The notes beneath the pieces are model-generated. The model was not told the DNA's origin, did not search any database, and worked only from the letters and a program-made list of their open reading frames with translations. A stretch of DNA of 35,220 nt from VAXT01 sp964591295. Lineage in GTDB: Bacteria > Actinomycetota > Thermoleophilia > Gaiellales > Gaiellaceae. The position numbers were made by a program, and so were the translations under genes. The DNA lies in assembly GCA_964591295.1 (NCBI GenBank), contig CAZQAG010000019.1, positions 1 through 35,220 on the forward strand, given 5' to 3'. Shown here piece by piece: positions 1 to 8,491 of this stretch (positions within the stretch are counted from its first letter, which is position 1; the number at the start of each line of letters is the position of its first letter).

Positions 1-55
1 CCGGCGACTTCTTGCTCCCAAAGCAAGCACTCTAACCAGGCTGAGCTACACCCCG
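1..55 (-). tRNA. tRNA-Pro (anticodon TGG), partial
   Basis: Reading the minus strand from base 55 gives a 5' acceptor strand CGGGGTG, a D arm (GCTC...GAGT), and an anticodon arm of CTTGC, loop TTTGGGA, GCAAG. This puts TGG at the anticodon, so it is tRNA-Pro. The variable loop AAGTC and the 5' half of the T stem (GCCGG) follow, and the gene then leaves the window. The T loop, 3' acceptor strand and any CCA are therefore not visible. The stems seen are intact, so it looks functional. Confidence 0.9.
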
Positions 56-90
56 AAGATGGCCAAAGTGTAGTCGGATAGCCTCGCCGC

Positions 91-1038
91 GTGGCTGAAC
101 CGATTCTCTTTGCGACGGATGAGCCACGTGTTCGCCGCCCCCTTCTGGGCTACGCGATGGTGCTCGCTGCGACCTGCATGTGGGGCGTGAACGGGACGGT
201 CTCGAAGGCGATCCTCGGCGCCGGCCTCTCGTCCCCGCGACTGACGGAGGTGCGGTCGACCGGCGCCGCCATCGCCCTCGCCGTCGCGCTTGCGATCACG
301 CAGCCCTGGCGCCTGAGGGTCCGGCGGAACGAGCTCCTGTTCCTGGGTGCGTTCGGCATCTTCGGGCTCGCGCTCGTCCAGTGGTTCTACTTCTTCGCGA
401 TTTACCGGCTCCAGATCGGGATCGCTCTCCTCATTCAGTACCTCGCGCCCGTTCTGATCGCGCTCTGGGCGCGGTTCGTGTCGAAGGAGCCCGTGCGGCG
501 GCGGATCTGGGCTGCGCTCATCCTCTCCCTCGGCGGGCTCTCGCTCGTCGTCGACCTCTGGCACGGATTCGGTCTCGACGCGCTCGGGGTGGTCGCCTCG
601 CTGGGGGCGGCGATCACCTTCGCCCTCTACATCCTCCTCGCCGAGCACGCGGTGGGCGAGAGGGACCCGGTCTCGCTCCTCTGCCTCGGCTTCGCGGCCG
701 CCTCGATCTTCTGGGCGATCGTCCAGCCATGGTGGTCGTTCCCCGCGGGCATCGTCGACGATCGCGTCGCTCTCGACGGTGCTCTGCTCGCGACGACGAG
801 CCCCGTGTGGCTCTTGATGCTGACGATGATCGTCGTCGGCACGATCGCCCCTTTCCTGCTGCTTGTTGGTGCGCTGCGTCACATTTCGGCGACCCGGGTC
901 GGCGTGACAGCGATGTTCGAGCCGGTGGCGGGTGCGCTCGTTGCGTATGCGTGGCTCGGAGAGTCACTTACCGCCCTCCAGCTCACGGGCGGGGCGATCG
1001 TGCTCACGGGGATCCTGCTCGCCCAAACAGCACGATAA
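91..1038 (+). CDS. EamA/DMT-family permease
   Basis: A 315-residue polytopic membrane protein of the drug/metabolite transporter superfamily. It has two EamA repeats (about residues 20-150 and 165-310) and roughly ten hydrophobic segments. The first repeat starts with the typical LAATCMWGVNGTVSK stretch, and the second ends in the usual FEPVAGALVAYAWLGE helix pair. Members export amino acids, metabolites or drugs across the inner membrane; the substrate cannot be told here. The GTG at 91 is used because the sequence between the tRNA and this point offers no longer frame. It lies back to back with the tRNA-Pro gene and is followed by a repeat-bearing spacer. Confidence 0.9.
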   Translation: MAEPILFATDEPRVRRPLLGYAMVLAATCMWGVNGTVSKAILGAGLSSPRLTEVRSTGAAIALAVALAITQPWRLRVRRNELLFLGAFGIFGLALVQWFYFFAIYRLQIGIALLIQYLAPVLIALWARFVSKEPVRRRIWAALILSLGGLSLVVDLWHGFGLDALGVVASLGAAITFALYILLAEHAVGERDPVSLLCLGFAAASIFWAIVQPWWSFPAGIVDDRVALDGALLATTSPVWLLMLTMIVVGTIAPFLLLVGALRHISATRVGVTAMFEPVAGALVAYAWLGESLTALQLTGGAIVLTGILLAQTAR

Positions 1039-1039
1039 G

Positions 1040-1117
1040 TCCTGCAAACTGCGAAAATTTCAAACTCCCCAAGATCGCTGATAGTTGCCGCAAACTGCGG
1101 AAAATTCCCATTTGCGG
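1040..1117. repeat. Intergenic GCAAACTGCG repeats and inverted repeat
   Basis: The spacer behind the permease carries GCAAACTGCG twice in direct orientation (1044-1053 and 1090-1099), each followed by an A-rich AAAATT run. The second copy forms a perfect 7-bp inverted repeat, CCGCAAA (1088-1094) with TTTGCGG (1111-1117). A variant, GCAAAGTGCG, lies inside a hairpin at 18968. The three may belong to one short palindromic intergenic family; a terminator or operator role is also possible. Confidence 0.5.
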
Positions 1118-1165
1118 ATTAGGCAATGTCCGTTTTCCGTACTAAGGTGCCGCGCTGACCTCCTG

Positions 1166-1666
1166 ATGTCTGGGAACTGCCGCATTCTCAGCGTCGTGGT
1201 GTTGCTGCTCGGACTTGCGCTCGCCTCGAGCGCGGGCGCCGGGGCCGACGCCATCGCGCCGCCGCCACTCGCTTCCCCCGGGGCTGCTCCAGCCGCAACC
1301 CCACGGGAGTACGCAATCGTGCGCGCGATGAACGTGATCCGTGCACAGAACGGCGCTCCACCGCTTCGGGTAGGCAGGGCGCTCACCCGGGCCGCCCGCT
1401 CGCACTCCGCCGACATGGCGCGCCGAGGCTACTTCGACCACGGCCTGTTCGTCCAACGCCTCCGAAGGTTCGGCGTGCGCGCACCGTACGTCGGCGAGAA
1501 CCTCGCCTACAGGACTCAGCCACTGGGGGCGATGGACGTCGTCCGAATGTGGGTCGTGAGCCCGCCGCACCGACAGAACCTCCTCGACCGGAAGTTTCGA
1601 CGTATCGGCGTCGGGGTCGCCGGCGGCTCCACAAAGCTGATCACAGCCGACTTCGCCGGCCGCTAG
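1166..1666 (+). CDS. Secreted CAP-domain (YkwD/SCP-like) protein
   Basis: 166 residues from the ATG at 1166. An N-terminal hydrophobic signal segment (about residues 7-25) is followed by a Pro/Ala-rich linker and a CAP domain. CAP hallmarks are visible: the first helix with N-x-x-R-x-x-x-G...L, AARSHSADMARRGYFDH, the GENLAY motif, and the closing SPPHRQNLLDRKFRRIGVG stretch. Bacterial YkwD-type CAP proteins are extracellular and of poorly known activity. A TTG at 1085 would add 27 residues ahead of the signal segment, but that stretch lies on the intergenic repeats and is not protein-like, so I prefer 1166. Confidence 0.87.
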   Translation: MSGNCRILSVVVLLLGLALASSAGAGADAIAPPPLASPGAAPAATPREYAIVRAMNVIRAQNGAPPLRVGRALTRAARSHSADMARRGYFDHGLFVQRLRRFGVRAPYVGENLAYRTQPLGAMDVVRMWVVSPPHRQNLLDRKFRRIGVGVAGGSTKLITADFAGR

Positions 1667-1695
1667 TTCGGGCACGAGCGGTCGGTAGTCGACCT

Positions 1696-2127
1696 TTACT
1701 CGACGAGCATGTGGCGTAGAGCGGCCAGGCGCTCACGCCTGAGCTCCTGGCTCTCCCCGCGCGCCACGCGCGCCACGAGGTTTTCGACGAGGGGCGCAAG
1801 CTCGATCGGGTTGAACGGCTTCGTCACGTAGTCGACACCGCCGAGCTCCAGGCCGCGAGCCTGGTCGCGAAGCTCTGCCCTCGCGGTCAGGAACACGATC
1901 GGGATGTCCCGCGTTCGTTCGTCACCGAGCAGCTCCTCCAGGACCTGCCATCCGTCCATGCCCGGCATCATCACGTCGAGCAGGATCACGTCCGGGCGCT
2001 CCTCCCGGGCTGCGGCCAGGCCCACGGCCCCGTCCTCGGCCTCGCGCACGTGCATTCCGGCCGCCTCGAGGTTCACCCGGCAGAGGAGCCGGATCGGAGC
2101 TTCGTCGTCGACTACGAGGACGCTCAC
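1696..2127 (-). CDS. Receiver-only response regulator
   Basis: 143 residues forming a single CheY-like receiver domain with a short C-terminal helix and no output domain. Visible residues are the acidic pair D7-D8, phosphoacceptor D51 in ILLDVMMPG, T81 and K103 in TKPF. The GTG at 2127 is chosen because the longer frame upstream is antisense-like sequence inside the kinase gene. The start lies 13 bp behind the kinase stop, with a GAGAG ribosome site in the gap. It is the likely phosphotransfer partner of that kinase. With no DNA-binding or enzymatic domain it probably acts by protein contact. Confidence 0.92.
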   Translation of the reverse strand: MSVLVVDDEAPIRLLCRVNLEAAGMHVREAEDGAVGLAAAREERPDVILLDVMMPGMDGWQVLEELLGDERTRDIPIVFLTARAELRDQARGLELGGVDYVTKPFNPIELAPLVENLVARVARGESQELRRERLAALRHMLVE

Positions 2128-2140
2128 CAAGTCTGGCTCT

Positions 2141-5100
2141 CTATACCCGGCTTGAGGGCGGCTCAGTCTTCTCGAGCTCCGGCTCGCGGGCAAGAGGCAG
2201 CTCGAACGCGAAGCTCGAGCCTCCGCCTTCAACCGAGTCCACCCAGATCCGGCCGCCCATCGCGGTGACGAGACCGCGCGCGATGAAGAGCCCAAGCCCT
2301 GCCCCGCCCGCTCCCCGGCCGCTCTCGGCCCGGTGGAACTTCGAGAAGATCCTCTCGCGCTCGGCCTCGGGAATCCCCTGGCCTTCGTCGACGATGCGGA
2401 CCTCGACATGGGCGGTGTGACGATGCGCCTCGACGGTCACGGTGCCGCCGTCGGGTGAGAACTTGACCGCGTTGTCGAGAAGGTTCGTCAGGATCTGGGC
2501 CAGCTTCTCGCGATCGGCCGATGCCGCCAGGGGCTCTTCGGGCAGGTGGAGCACGAACTTGTGCTCGTTCACGTCGGAGGTCTGCCGCATGCTCGTTACG
2601 ACCTCGGAGACGACGGCGCGGAGGTCGGTCGGCACCAGCTCGACCTGGAGATCGCCGGACTCGAGCCTCGCGACTCCGAGCAGCGTGTCAACGATCGACG
2701 TGAGCCGCTGCGCCTCAGAGGCGATGTAGCCGAGAAAGGTCAGCCGTTCCGGCTCGCCGAAGAGCACGTCGCGCCGCAAGAGCGTCTCCGCGAAGCCGTA
2801 GATCGACGTCAGCGGGGCGCGGAGCTCGTGGGAGACGGTCGAGACGAAGTCCGACTTCATCTGCTCGACGATCCGCTCGGCCGAGACGTCGCGGAAGGCG
2901 TAGATCCGTCCCGAGACCGCGCCGACCGGGTCGCGCATGACGGCTTCCGTGAGTGACAACCAGGCTTCCTCGCCTCCACGCTGCACCGAGACGAGCCGCT
3001 CTCCGGGCGGGCCCTCGTCGTCGGACGCGAGATCCCGCTGGAGGACCTCGAGCGGCGTTCGTCCCAGCGCGGCGGCCGACGGCACCCCCGTGATCTGCTC
3101 CGCGGCCCGGTTCCAGAGGACGACCTTGCCCTCGCGATCGACGGCGACGATCCCGTCCGCGATGTTCGAGAGGATCGCGTAGCTGCGCTCCCGCTCGACA
3201 GCCACCCGCTGGTAGAGCTCCGCGTTCGAGAGCACCGCGGACGCGTTGCCGGCCAGGGCGGCCAGCGCCTCGACCTCCTCCTCCCGCCAGACGCGAGGCC
3301 GTTGCGAGTAGACGGCGAGCACGCCCTGGAAGCCTCCTTCGAGCCCGACGAGCGGAACACCCAGGTAGGCGGAATGCCCGGCCGCGAGGACCGGGTCCTC
3401 GGCGAGGCGGGCGTCCTCACCCGCGTCCGCGAAGACGACCGGGGCCCGAGATTGGACCACGTCTCCGGCGGGGCGGGCAGTCGCGGGCAGCCGCAACCCG
3501 ACGACCGGCGGAGCAGTCTCGCCGCCGACCGCGCTGACGACGAGCTCGTCGCCCTCGACGACCTGGATCACGCACGCGTCCGCGCCCAGCAAGGCAGGCG
3601 CCTGCGCAGCGACCTCGTCCAGGATCGCACCGGGGTCGAGCTCGGTCGCGAGCAGGCCACCCATCCGCGCGAGCTGTTGGGAGAGTGCGCGGGACGTGCG
3701 CTCGCTCTCGTAGAGCTCGCTCCGCTCGAGCCCGCCGCGCGCCGCACCCGCGAGCCGCCGGCCCAGCTCGAGGTCGTCGTCGCTGAACGACCGCTGCTCG
3801 GCGAAGAAGACGACGACGAGGCCGCCCTCCTCCCGGCGCGGGGGATCGATAGGAATGGCGAGCAGCGAGCGGACGCCGGCGAGCCGCCGCCAGCCGCGTC
3901 CGAAGCGATCGTCGTCGTCCAGCGAGGATGCGGAGAGGAGCCGCCGGTCACGCGCGGCTTCGGTGAGGACGGTCGCGGGCTTGGGAACTCCGTCCGCGAA
4001 CGAGGCGGCGAGATCCTCCGGCAACCCGTACGAGGCTGCCAGTTCGAGACCACGTGCGCCGGGCATCAGGACGGCTGCGAACGAGCCTCCGAGCGCCTCG
4101 CTCGCAGCGTGCGCGACCGCGTCGAGCGTCGCCGGCTGGGAAAGCGGCTCTGCGAGAGCCGAGGCAATTCCGTAGAACCCTCGCTGCACGCGTGCCTGGC
4201 GCACGCTCTGCTCGAAGCTCGCCGCGTTCCGAACCGCCAGCGAGGCAAGCCCTGCGAACGTCTCCAGGAGGTTCGCGTCGAGTGTCCCGAAGCGGCGTTC
4301 CGGGTCCCTCGTCGCGACACCGAGCACGCCCCGGCGCTCGCCCGACCAGGTCATCGGAGCCGCGATCGCACTGGCGAATCCCTCGTACGCGTGGTGAGGG
4401 ACGGGCTCGCGGAACCGGCCCTCGATCTCACGCTCGGCCGGGAACTCGAACTCCACGAGCTCCGACTCGAGCCCGTAGACGGCTGCGCAACGAAGTACCG
4501 AGCGCTCCGCGTCGTAGAGGTAACAGTCGGCCGCGTCGGCGTCGAGCAGCTTGGTCACCTCGACGACGAGCCTCTGGAGCACGGTCTCGAGGCGAAGCTC
4601 GCTCGTAACGACCTGCGCAGCCTTGAGGAGCGCAGCCTGCTGCTCGAGCCGCTGCTTGTTTTCCGCCAGGAGCTGCGCCGCGTGAAAGGCGATTCCGACC
4701 TCGCGCGACACAGCCTCGGCGAGCGAAACCTCCGCTTCGGGCCATGGACGCGGCTCGGATCGGTGGAGCCCGAAAACGCCCACCATCTGATCGAACACGA
4801 GGATCGGAGTCGCCAGCACCGCCAGCGCGTCGAGGTCGAGCATGACGTGGATTCCTCCGAGCTCGGGCTCTTCCAGCTCAGGCTCCGTACGGACGTCGCC
4901 GACGGCCACCGTTCGACGTTCGCGGGCAGCGAGATTCGAGACCGGAAGCCGATCGGCGACCGCTCCGATCGGAACGAAACCTTCTGCGTCCCACTCGGCG
5001 CGAATCGGCATCGGCCCACCCGGCTCGCCGAGCCGCAGGAAGCAGCGTGTGACGCCCATGGCCTTTCCGGTTTCCTCGACGGCGACCCGAAGGACGGCCT

Positions 5101-5821
5101 CGAGATCGAGCTCGGACCGAACCTTGCGCCCGATCGATGCCACAAGCCGCTCCCGCTCGAGCGCCTCGGCGAGCGCGCTCGCCGAACGGGCTCGATCGAG
5201 CGCGAGCGCAGTCTCTGCGGCGAGGGCCTGGAGTACCGCGAGGTCCTCGCCCGTGAAGACCCTCGGCTCCCGAGTCGTCGCGATCACGAGCACCGCAGGC
5301 ACCTTCTCGCGGGAGACGAGCGGGATGAAGATGGCGCTCTTCGCGCCGACCTTCTCGGCCAGGCGACGATTGACCCGCGGCGACCCAGCGACGTCGTAGA
5401 CGACAACGGGGCCGCCTTCGAACACCGCGCTGGCGATCCCGGACGGTTCCTCCTCGAAGTCGATTGTGACGTCCCGCCACCACTCGGTGTCGCCGTTGCG
5501 TGCGACCGCCAGGAGGCCCGAGCCTCGCTTTCCGTCGTCGCTCACCAGGGCGACTGCCGCGAAGTCGAGGTTGAATCGCGACGTGCATTCCTCGATCAGC
5601 GTGCGAGCAACCGCTTCCTCGTCGTGGGCATGCGCGAGAGCGCTCGAGAGAGAGGCGATGGCCGACACCTGTCCGTCGTCGCCGGAGACATCGACGGCTG
5701 TCTCGGGCGCATGCGGAGCGGGCGCGGCGTCGACGGCTCGACGATTGCGCCGAAAGAGCATCAGTAAGCCTGACAGTGGGTCACCGGGCTGTACGGATGA
5801 TAGGTCGCTGCGTGGGGCCAC
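2141..5821 (-). CDS. Multi-GAF/PAS hybrid-length sensor histidine kinase
   Basis: 1226 residues with no clear membrane segment, so probably cytoplasmic. Five successive GAF-like modules are placed by repeating fold pattern at about 55-215, 225-385, 395-540, 548-700 and 715-870. A PAS domain follows (about 880-985), then HisKA with H998 in FVSTVSHELRAPL, and an HATPase domain with the N box around N1113/N1117, G1 DEGQGI (1145-1150) and G2 GAGLGL (1173-1178). It should sense one or more small ligands and autophosphorylate H998. The receiver gene follows directly. The GTG at 5821 gives the longest form; an ATG at 5761 (residue 21) is an equally possible start, and neither has a strong ribosome site. 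Confidence 0.92.
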   Translation of the reverse strand: MAPRSDLSSVQPGDPLSGLLMLFRRNRRAVDAAPAPHAPETAVDVSGDDGQVSAIASLSSALAHAHDEEAVARTLIEECTSRFNLDFAAVALVSDDGKRGSGLLAVARNGDTEWWRDVTIDFEEEPSGIASAVFEGGPVVVYDVAGSPRVNRRLAEKVGAKSAIFIPLVSREKVPAVLVIATTREPRVFTGEDLAVLQALAAETALALDRARSASALAEALERERLVASIGRKVRSELDLEAVLRVAVEETGKAMGVTRCFLRLGEPGGPMPIRAEWDAEGFVPIGAVADRLPVSNLAARERRTVAVGDVRTEPELEEPELGGIHVMLDLDALAVLATPILVFDQMVGVFGLHRSEPRPWPEAEVSLAEAVSREVGIAFHAAQLLAENKQRLEQQAALLKAAQVVTSELRLETVLQRLVVEVTKLLDADAADCYLYDAERSVLRCAAVYGLESELVEFEFPAEREIEGRFREPVPHHAYEGFASAIAAPMTWSGERRGVLGVATRDPERRFGTLDANLLETFAGLASLAVRNAASFEQSVRQARVQRGFYGIASALAEPLSQPATLDAVAHAASEALGGSFAAVLMPGARGLELAASYGLPEDLAASFADGVPKPATVLTEAARDRRLLSASSLDDDDRFGRGWRRLAGVRSLLAIPIDPPRREEGGLVVVFFAEQRSFSDDDLELGRRLAGAARGGLERSELYESERTSRALSQQLARMGGLLATELDPGAILDEVAAQAPALLGADACVIQVVEGDELVVSAVGGETAPPVVGLRLPATARPAGDVVQSRAPVVFADAGEDARLAEDPVLAAGHSAYLGVPLVGLEGGFQGVLAVYSQRPRVWREEEVEALAALAGNASAVLSNAELYQRVAVERERSYAILSNIADGIVAVDREGKVVLWNRAAEQITGVPSAAALGRTPLEVLQRDLASDDEGPPGERLVSVQRGGEEAWLSLTEAVMRDPVGAVSGRIYAFRDVSAERIVEQMKSDFVSTVSHELRAPLTSIYGFAETLLRRDVLFGEPERLTFLGYIASEAQRLTSIVDTLLGVARLESGDLQVELVPTDLRAVVSEVVTSMRQTSDVNEHKFVLHLPEEPLAASADREKLAQILTNLLDNAVKFSPDGGTVTVEAHRHTAHVEVRIVDEGQGIPEAERERIFSKFHRAESGRGAGGAGLGLFIARGLVTAMGGRIWVDSVEGGGSSFAFELPLAREPELEKTEPPSSRV

Positions 5822-5872
5822 GCCAGGAGGGAGCGGGCCGCTAATCGAGGCATCGCTATACCCCTTGAAAAG

Positions 5873-5890
5873 ATAGGCCGTCCGGCCTAT
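5873..5890. promoter_or_regulatory. 18-bp palindrome, candidate operator
   Basis: ATAGGCCG-TC-CGGCCTAT is a perfect 8-bp inverted repeat with a 2-base centre, in the divergent spacer between the sensor kinase and ispH, about 50 bp upstream of the kinase start. Its size and symmetry suit a dimeric repressor site. The binding protein is unknown. Confidence 0.45.
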
Positions 5891-5935
5891 TCACAAGAGG
5901 CGACGGCGGCGCTACCGTCCTGCCACTGGGCGATG

Positions 5936-5976
5936 CAAACCGCGGTTTGTGCGTACCTGGCCACGAAGACCGCGGT
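5936..5976. promoter_or_regulatory. Two ACCGCGGT palindromes, 30 bp apart
   Basis: A perfect 14-bp palindrome CAAACCGCGGTTTG (5936-5949) contains ACCGCGGT at 5939-5946. The same octamer recurs at 5969-5976. Centre-to-centre distance is 30 bp, close to three helical turns, so both sites face the same side of the DNA. They lie 75-115 bp upstream of ispH. This arrangement suggests a cooperative regulator; its identity is not visible. Confidence 0.45.
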
Positions 5977-5990
5977 TAGCAATCTGGGAG

Positions 5991-6021
5991 GCCCGCCACA
6001 CTGACCCCCCGAGTGGCGGGC
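5991..6021 (+). promoter_or_regulatory. Stem-loop in the ispH leader region
   Basis: GCCCGCCAC (5991-5999) pairs perfectly with GTGGCGGGC (6013-6021) across a 13-base loop, followed by CTCTTCC and then TTTC. It ends 29 bp before the ispH start. It could be an intrinsic terminator ahead of ispH or an attenuator in its leader. The following bases are only modestly T-rich, so termination is unproven. Confidence 0.4.
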
Positions 6022-6050
6022 TCTTCCATTTCTGGAACTAGACTGGGCTC

Positions 6051-7007
6051 GTGGTCAAGCGAGTCCTACTTGCGTCGCCGCGCGGGTATTGCGCAGGCGT
6101 AGAGCGGGCCGTCGATACGGTCGAGAAGCTGCTCGACCTGCACGGGCCGCCCGTGTACGTGCGCAAGCAGATCGTCCACAACGCCCACGTCGTGCGCGAT
6201 CTGGAGGCGCGGGGCGCGATCTTCGTCGAGGACGAGCGAGAAGTGCCGGAGGGCGAGACGGTCGTCCTGTCGGCGCACGGTGTCGCGCCCGAGGTCTACC
6301 GCAACGCGGAGGCGCGAGGTCTGTACACGGTCGACGCCACGTGCCCGCTCGTGACGAAGGTTCATGTCCAGGCGCGCCGGTACGCCGCCGAGGGCTACAC
6401 GGTCCTGCTCATCGGCCACGAGGGGCACGAGGAGGTCGTTGGCACGACCGGAGAGGCGCCCGACTCGACGATCCTCGTCCAGTCGGTCGCGGACGCGGAT
6501 GCGCTCGACCTGCCGGCGGACGCGAAGGTCGCGTACATCACGCAGACGACGCTTTCGGTCGACGAGACCGGCGAGATCATCACCGCGCTCCGCCGGCGCT
6601 TCCCGCAGATCTACGCGCCGAAGAAAGAGGACATCTGTTACGCGACCACCAACCGGCAGTGGGCCGTGAAGGATCTCCTCGGGGAGGTCGACCTGCTGCT
6701 CGTGATCGGGTCGCGCAACTCGTCGAACTCCAACCGGCTCGTCGAGGTGGCCCGCGCAAACGGCGTCCAGGCGCATCTGATCGACGACGAGACGGACATC
6801 GACGTGGCGTGGCTCGACGGAGTCGGGACCGTCGGCTTGACGTCGGGTGCCTCGGCGCCCGAGAAACTGGTCGACCGGGTCTGCGACTGGTTCCGCGCTC
6901 GAGGCGTGGACGACATCTCCGCGCACCGCGTTGTCGACGAGGACGTCGAGTTCCGGCTGCCGGTCGAGCTCCGCCGCGAGCTCGCGCTCGCCGAGAACCA
7001 GGCTTAG
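6051..7007 (+). CDS. ispH: 4-hydroxy-3-methylbut-2-enyl diphosphate reductase
   Basis: 318 residues, the usual IspH/LytB length. It catalyses the last step of the MEP isoprenoid pathway, reducing HMBPP to IPP and DMAPP with a [4Fe-4S] cluster. The three cluster cysteines are C14 (RGYCAG), C98 (DATCPLV) and C196 (EDICYATTNRQ). Substrate-pocket residues are present as H43 (IVHNAH), H76 (SAHGV), H126 with E128 (GHEGHEE), and the SSNSNRL serine/asparagine motif. The GTG at 6051 gives the canonical N-terminus. Its TAG interlocks with the TAA of the convergent DUF4173 gene. Confidence 0.97.
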   Translation: MVKRVLLASPRGYCAGVERAVDTVEKLLDLHGPPVYVRKQIVHNAHVVRDLEARGAIFVEDEREVPEGETVVLSAHGVAPEVYRNAEARGLYTVDATCPLVTKVHVQARRYAAEGYTVLLIGHEGHEEVVGTTGEAPDSTILVQSVADADALDLPADAKVAYITQTTLSVDETGEIITALRRRFPQIYAPKKEDICYATTNRQWAVKDLLGEVDLLLVIGSRNSSNSNRLVEVARANGVQAHLIDDETDIDVAWLDGVGTVGLTSGASAPEKLVDRVCDWFRARGVDDISAHRVVDEDVEFRLPVELRRELALAENQA

Positions 7008-8437
7008 GGCGCCGGCGTCACCTCTCGGAGCTCGGCCTGGGCCCGGTGTCGGCTCCAGTTCCAGGTTCGCCAGTCCGAGCTGCTCCGGCTACGCGACGTG
7101 AGCTCCGCGGCCAGCTGCTCGCGTCGCCGAGGCTCAAGCGTCGGGAGCGCCTTCACGAGCTCCGGCGTCGCGTCGTCGCTGAGATTCATCAGGTACGGGA
7201 GATCGAGCTTCGGGCGATCGAGGTTCGTTCGCGCGATGAGGGCATCGGGGTTCACCACGTTGACGGCGAAGATCGCGGCGAAGCCACTCACGAGCGCACC
7301 GACGGCGAACAGCTGGCGCCGCCCGCGCAGGACTGTGCCCGCCGCCCAGAGGAAGACCACAGCGAGCCAGATCATCGTTCCCGTCACGTAAAACCGCAGC
7401 TCGGTGAGCCCGTACTCCCGTTGGTAGAGCCGCATGCGCTGCAAAGCAGAGGCCATGACGACGAAGAGCAAGACGATCAGCGTTCCGGCCAGGATGCGGA
7501 AGAGGACGTCCTGCCGGCCCCGATCGCGCCTGCGCAGCCAGTCGGCGAACAGGAGGAGCGGCAGGACGAGCGCTGCAACGGTTACGAGCTCGAAGAACCC
7601 GTGTCTCGCGTATTCGGCATACGTGAGGGTCGTCCGTGCCTCGACGACGGACTGACCTCCGAACAGGTACCGGAGCTGGACGAGCACGAACGCGAGAAAG
7701 AGCAGGTCGAGCAGCGCAAGGACGACGGTGAGCTCGGTGCCGCCGAGCGTCCGTTTCGGCTCGACGTTCAGCTCGAACGGCTCGGGCTTGAAGATGTACT
7801 CACGGAGGAGTCCTGCGCTGACCCACGCGAAGACCGCGACGAGAAATACGTGAGTCAGCACCTCTCGAGGATTGGGAACCGCGGCGGACACGTAGTCCTG
7901 GAAGACGGAGTCTGCCGCAACGAAGAGCGCGCCGAACAGCAAGAGCAGCGGCGCGGCGAGCATGAGCCCGCGCCCGACGGCCACCGCTTGCTTGGCCTGC
8001 GGCCCCTTGGGCAGCTCCTCCCAGTCGATGTCCTCCTGCATCATCGTCACGGGGCGCCCGCTCGCGGCCGCACTCGCATATCCGAGCCCGACCGCGTAAT
8101 CCGTGAGGCCCGCGTGGCGAACGGGCCGGGGCGTTCGCAGCGACCCCAGCGCAAGCGCGACGACGAGGGCGAAGATGTTCAGCGAAACGAGCCACGGCGA
8201 ATCGCGCCAGACGACGAGGCCGGCGAAGAGGACGAGCACGGGCACCATCCACCTCCGGCCGCCCGTGAGCGGCGCATGCTGCCAGCGGCTGAGCGTGAAG
8301 AGGACAGCGACAAGCGCGCCGACCCAGAGGAAGAGGTTCAGCCCCACCGGGGTCGCCCGAAGCAACCCGTCGCCGAGGAGCCCCAGAGGCAGCGCCGACC
8401 CGAGTAGACCAAGGGCAAGCCTGGTCCGGCTGCTCAT
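7004..8437 (-). CDS. DUF4173 multi-pass membrane protein
   Basis: 477 residues with about ten or more hydrophobic segments over residues 5-395 and a charged, Arg-rich C-terminal tail. Stretches typical of DUF4173 (DUF4153-related) proteins are visible: AADSVFQDY, YARHGFFELVTVAAL, QRMRLYQREYGLTELRFY and NPDALIARTNLDR. Function of the family is unknown. The ATG at 8437 is preceded by AGGGAG at a good distance. It follows the ileS-tag-small ORF run on the same strand and may share its transcript. Confidence 0.88.
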   Translation of the reverse strand: MSSRTRLALGLLGSALPLGLLGDGLLRATPVGLNLFLWVGALVAVLFTLSRWQHAPLTGGRRWMVPVLVLFAGLVVWRDSPWLVSLNIFALVVALALGSLRTPRPVRHAGLTDYAVGLGYASAAASGRPVTMMQEDIDWEELPKGPQAKQAVAVGRGLMLAAPLLLLFGALFVAADSVFQDYVSAAVPNPREVLTHVFLVAVFAWVSAGLLREYIFKPEPFELNVEPKRTLGGTELTVVLALLDLLFLAFVLVQLRYLFGGQSVVEARTTLTYAEYARHGFFELVTVAALVLPLLLFADWLRRRDRGRQDVLFRILAGTLIVLLFVVMASALQRMRLYQREYGLTELRFYVTGTMIWLAVVFLWAAGTVLRGRRQLFAVGALVSGFAAIFAVNVVNPDALIARTNLDRPKLDLPYLMNLSDDATPELVKALPTLEPRRREQLAAELTSRSRSSSDWRTWNWSRHRAQAELREVTPAP

Positions 8438-8491
8438 CGCTCCCTATGAAAGCACGGGCGGCTTGGAGATGCGCCGGTCCTTACGGAAGCC

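Noticed and set aside
3302..5767. 821-codon open frame on the plus strand opposite the sensor kinase
   Set aside because: It is the antisense of the clearly recognised kinase. Composition is skewed to Arg, Glu and Gly with no domain; long antisense frames are expected in GC-rich genes.
6089..8407. 772-codon plus-strand frame through ispH and DUF4173
   Set aside because: It runs in a wrong frame through ispH and antisense to DUF4173, both of which carry unmistakable family motifs.
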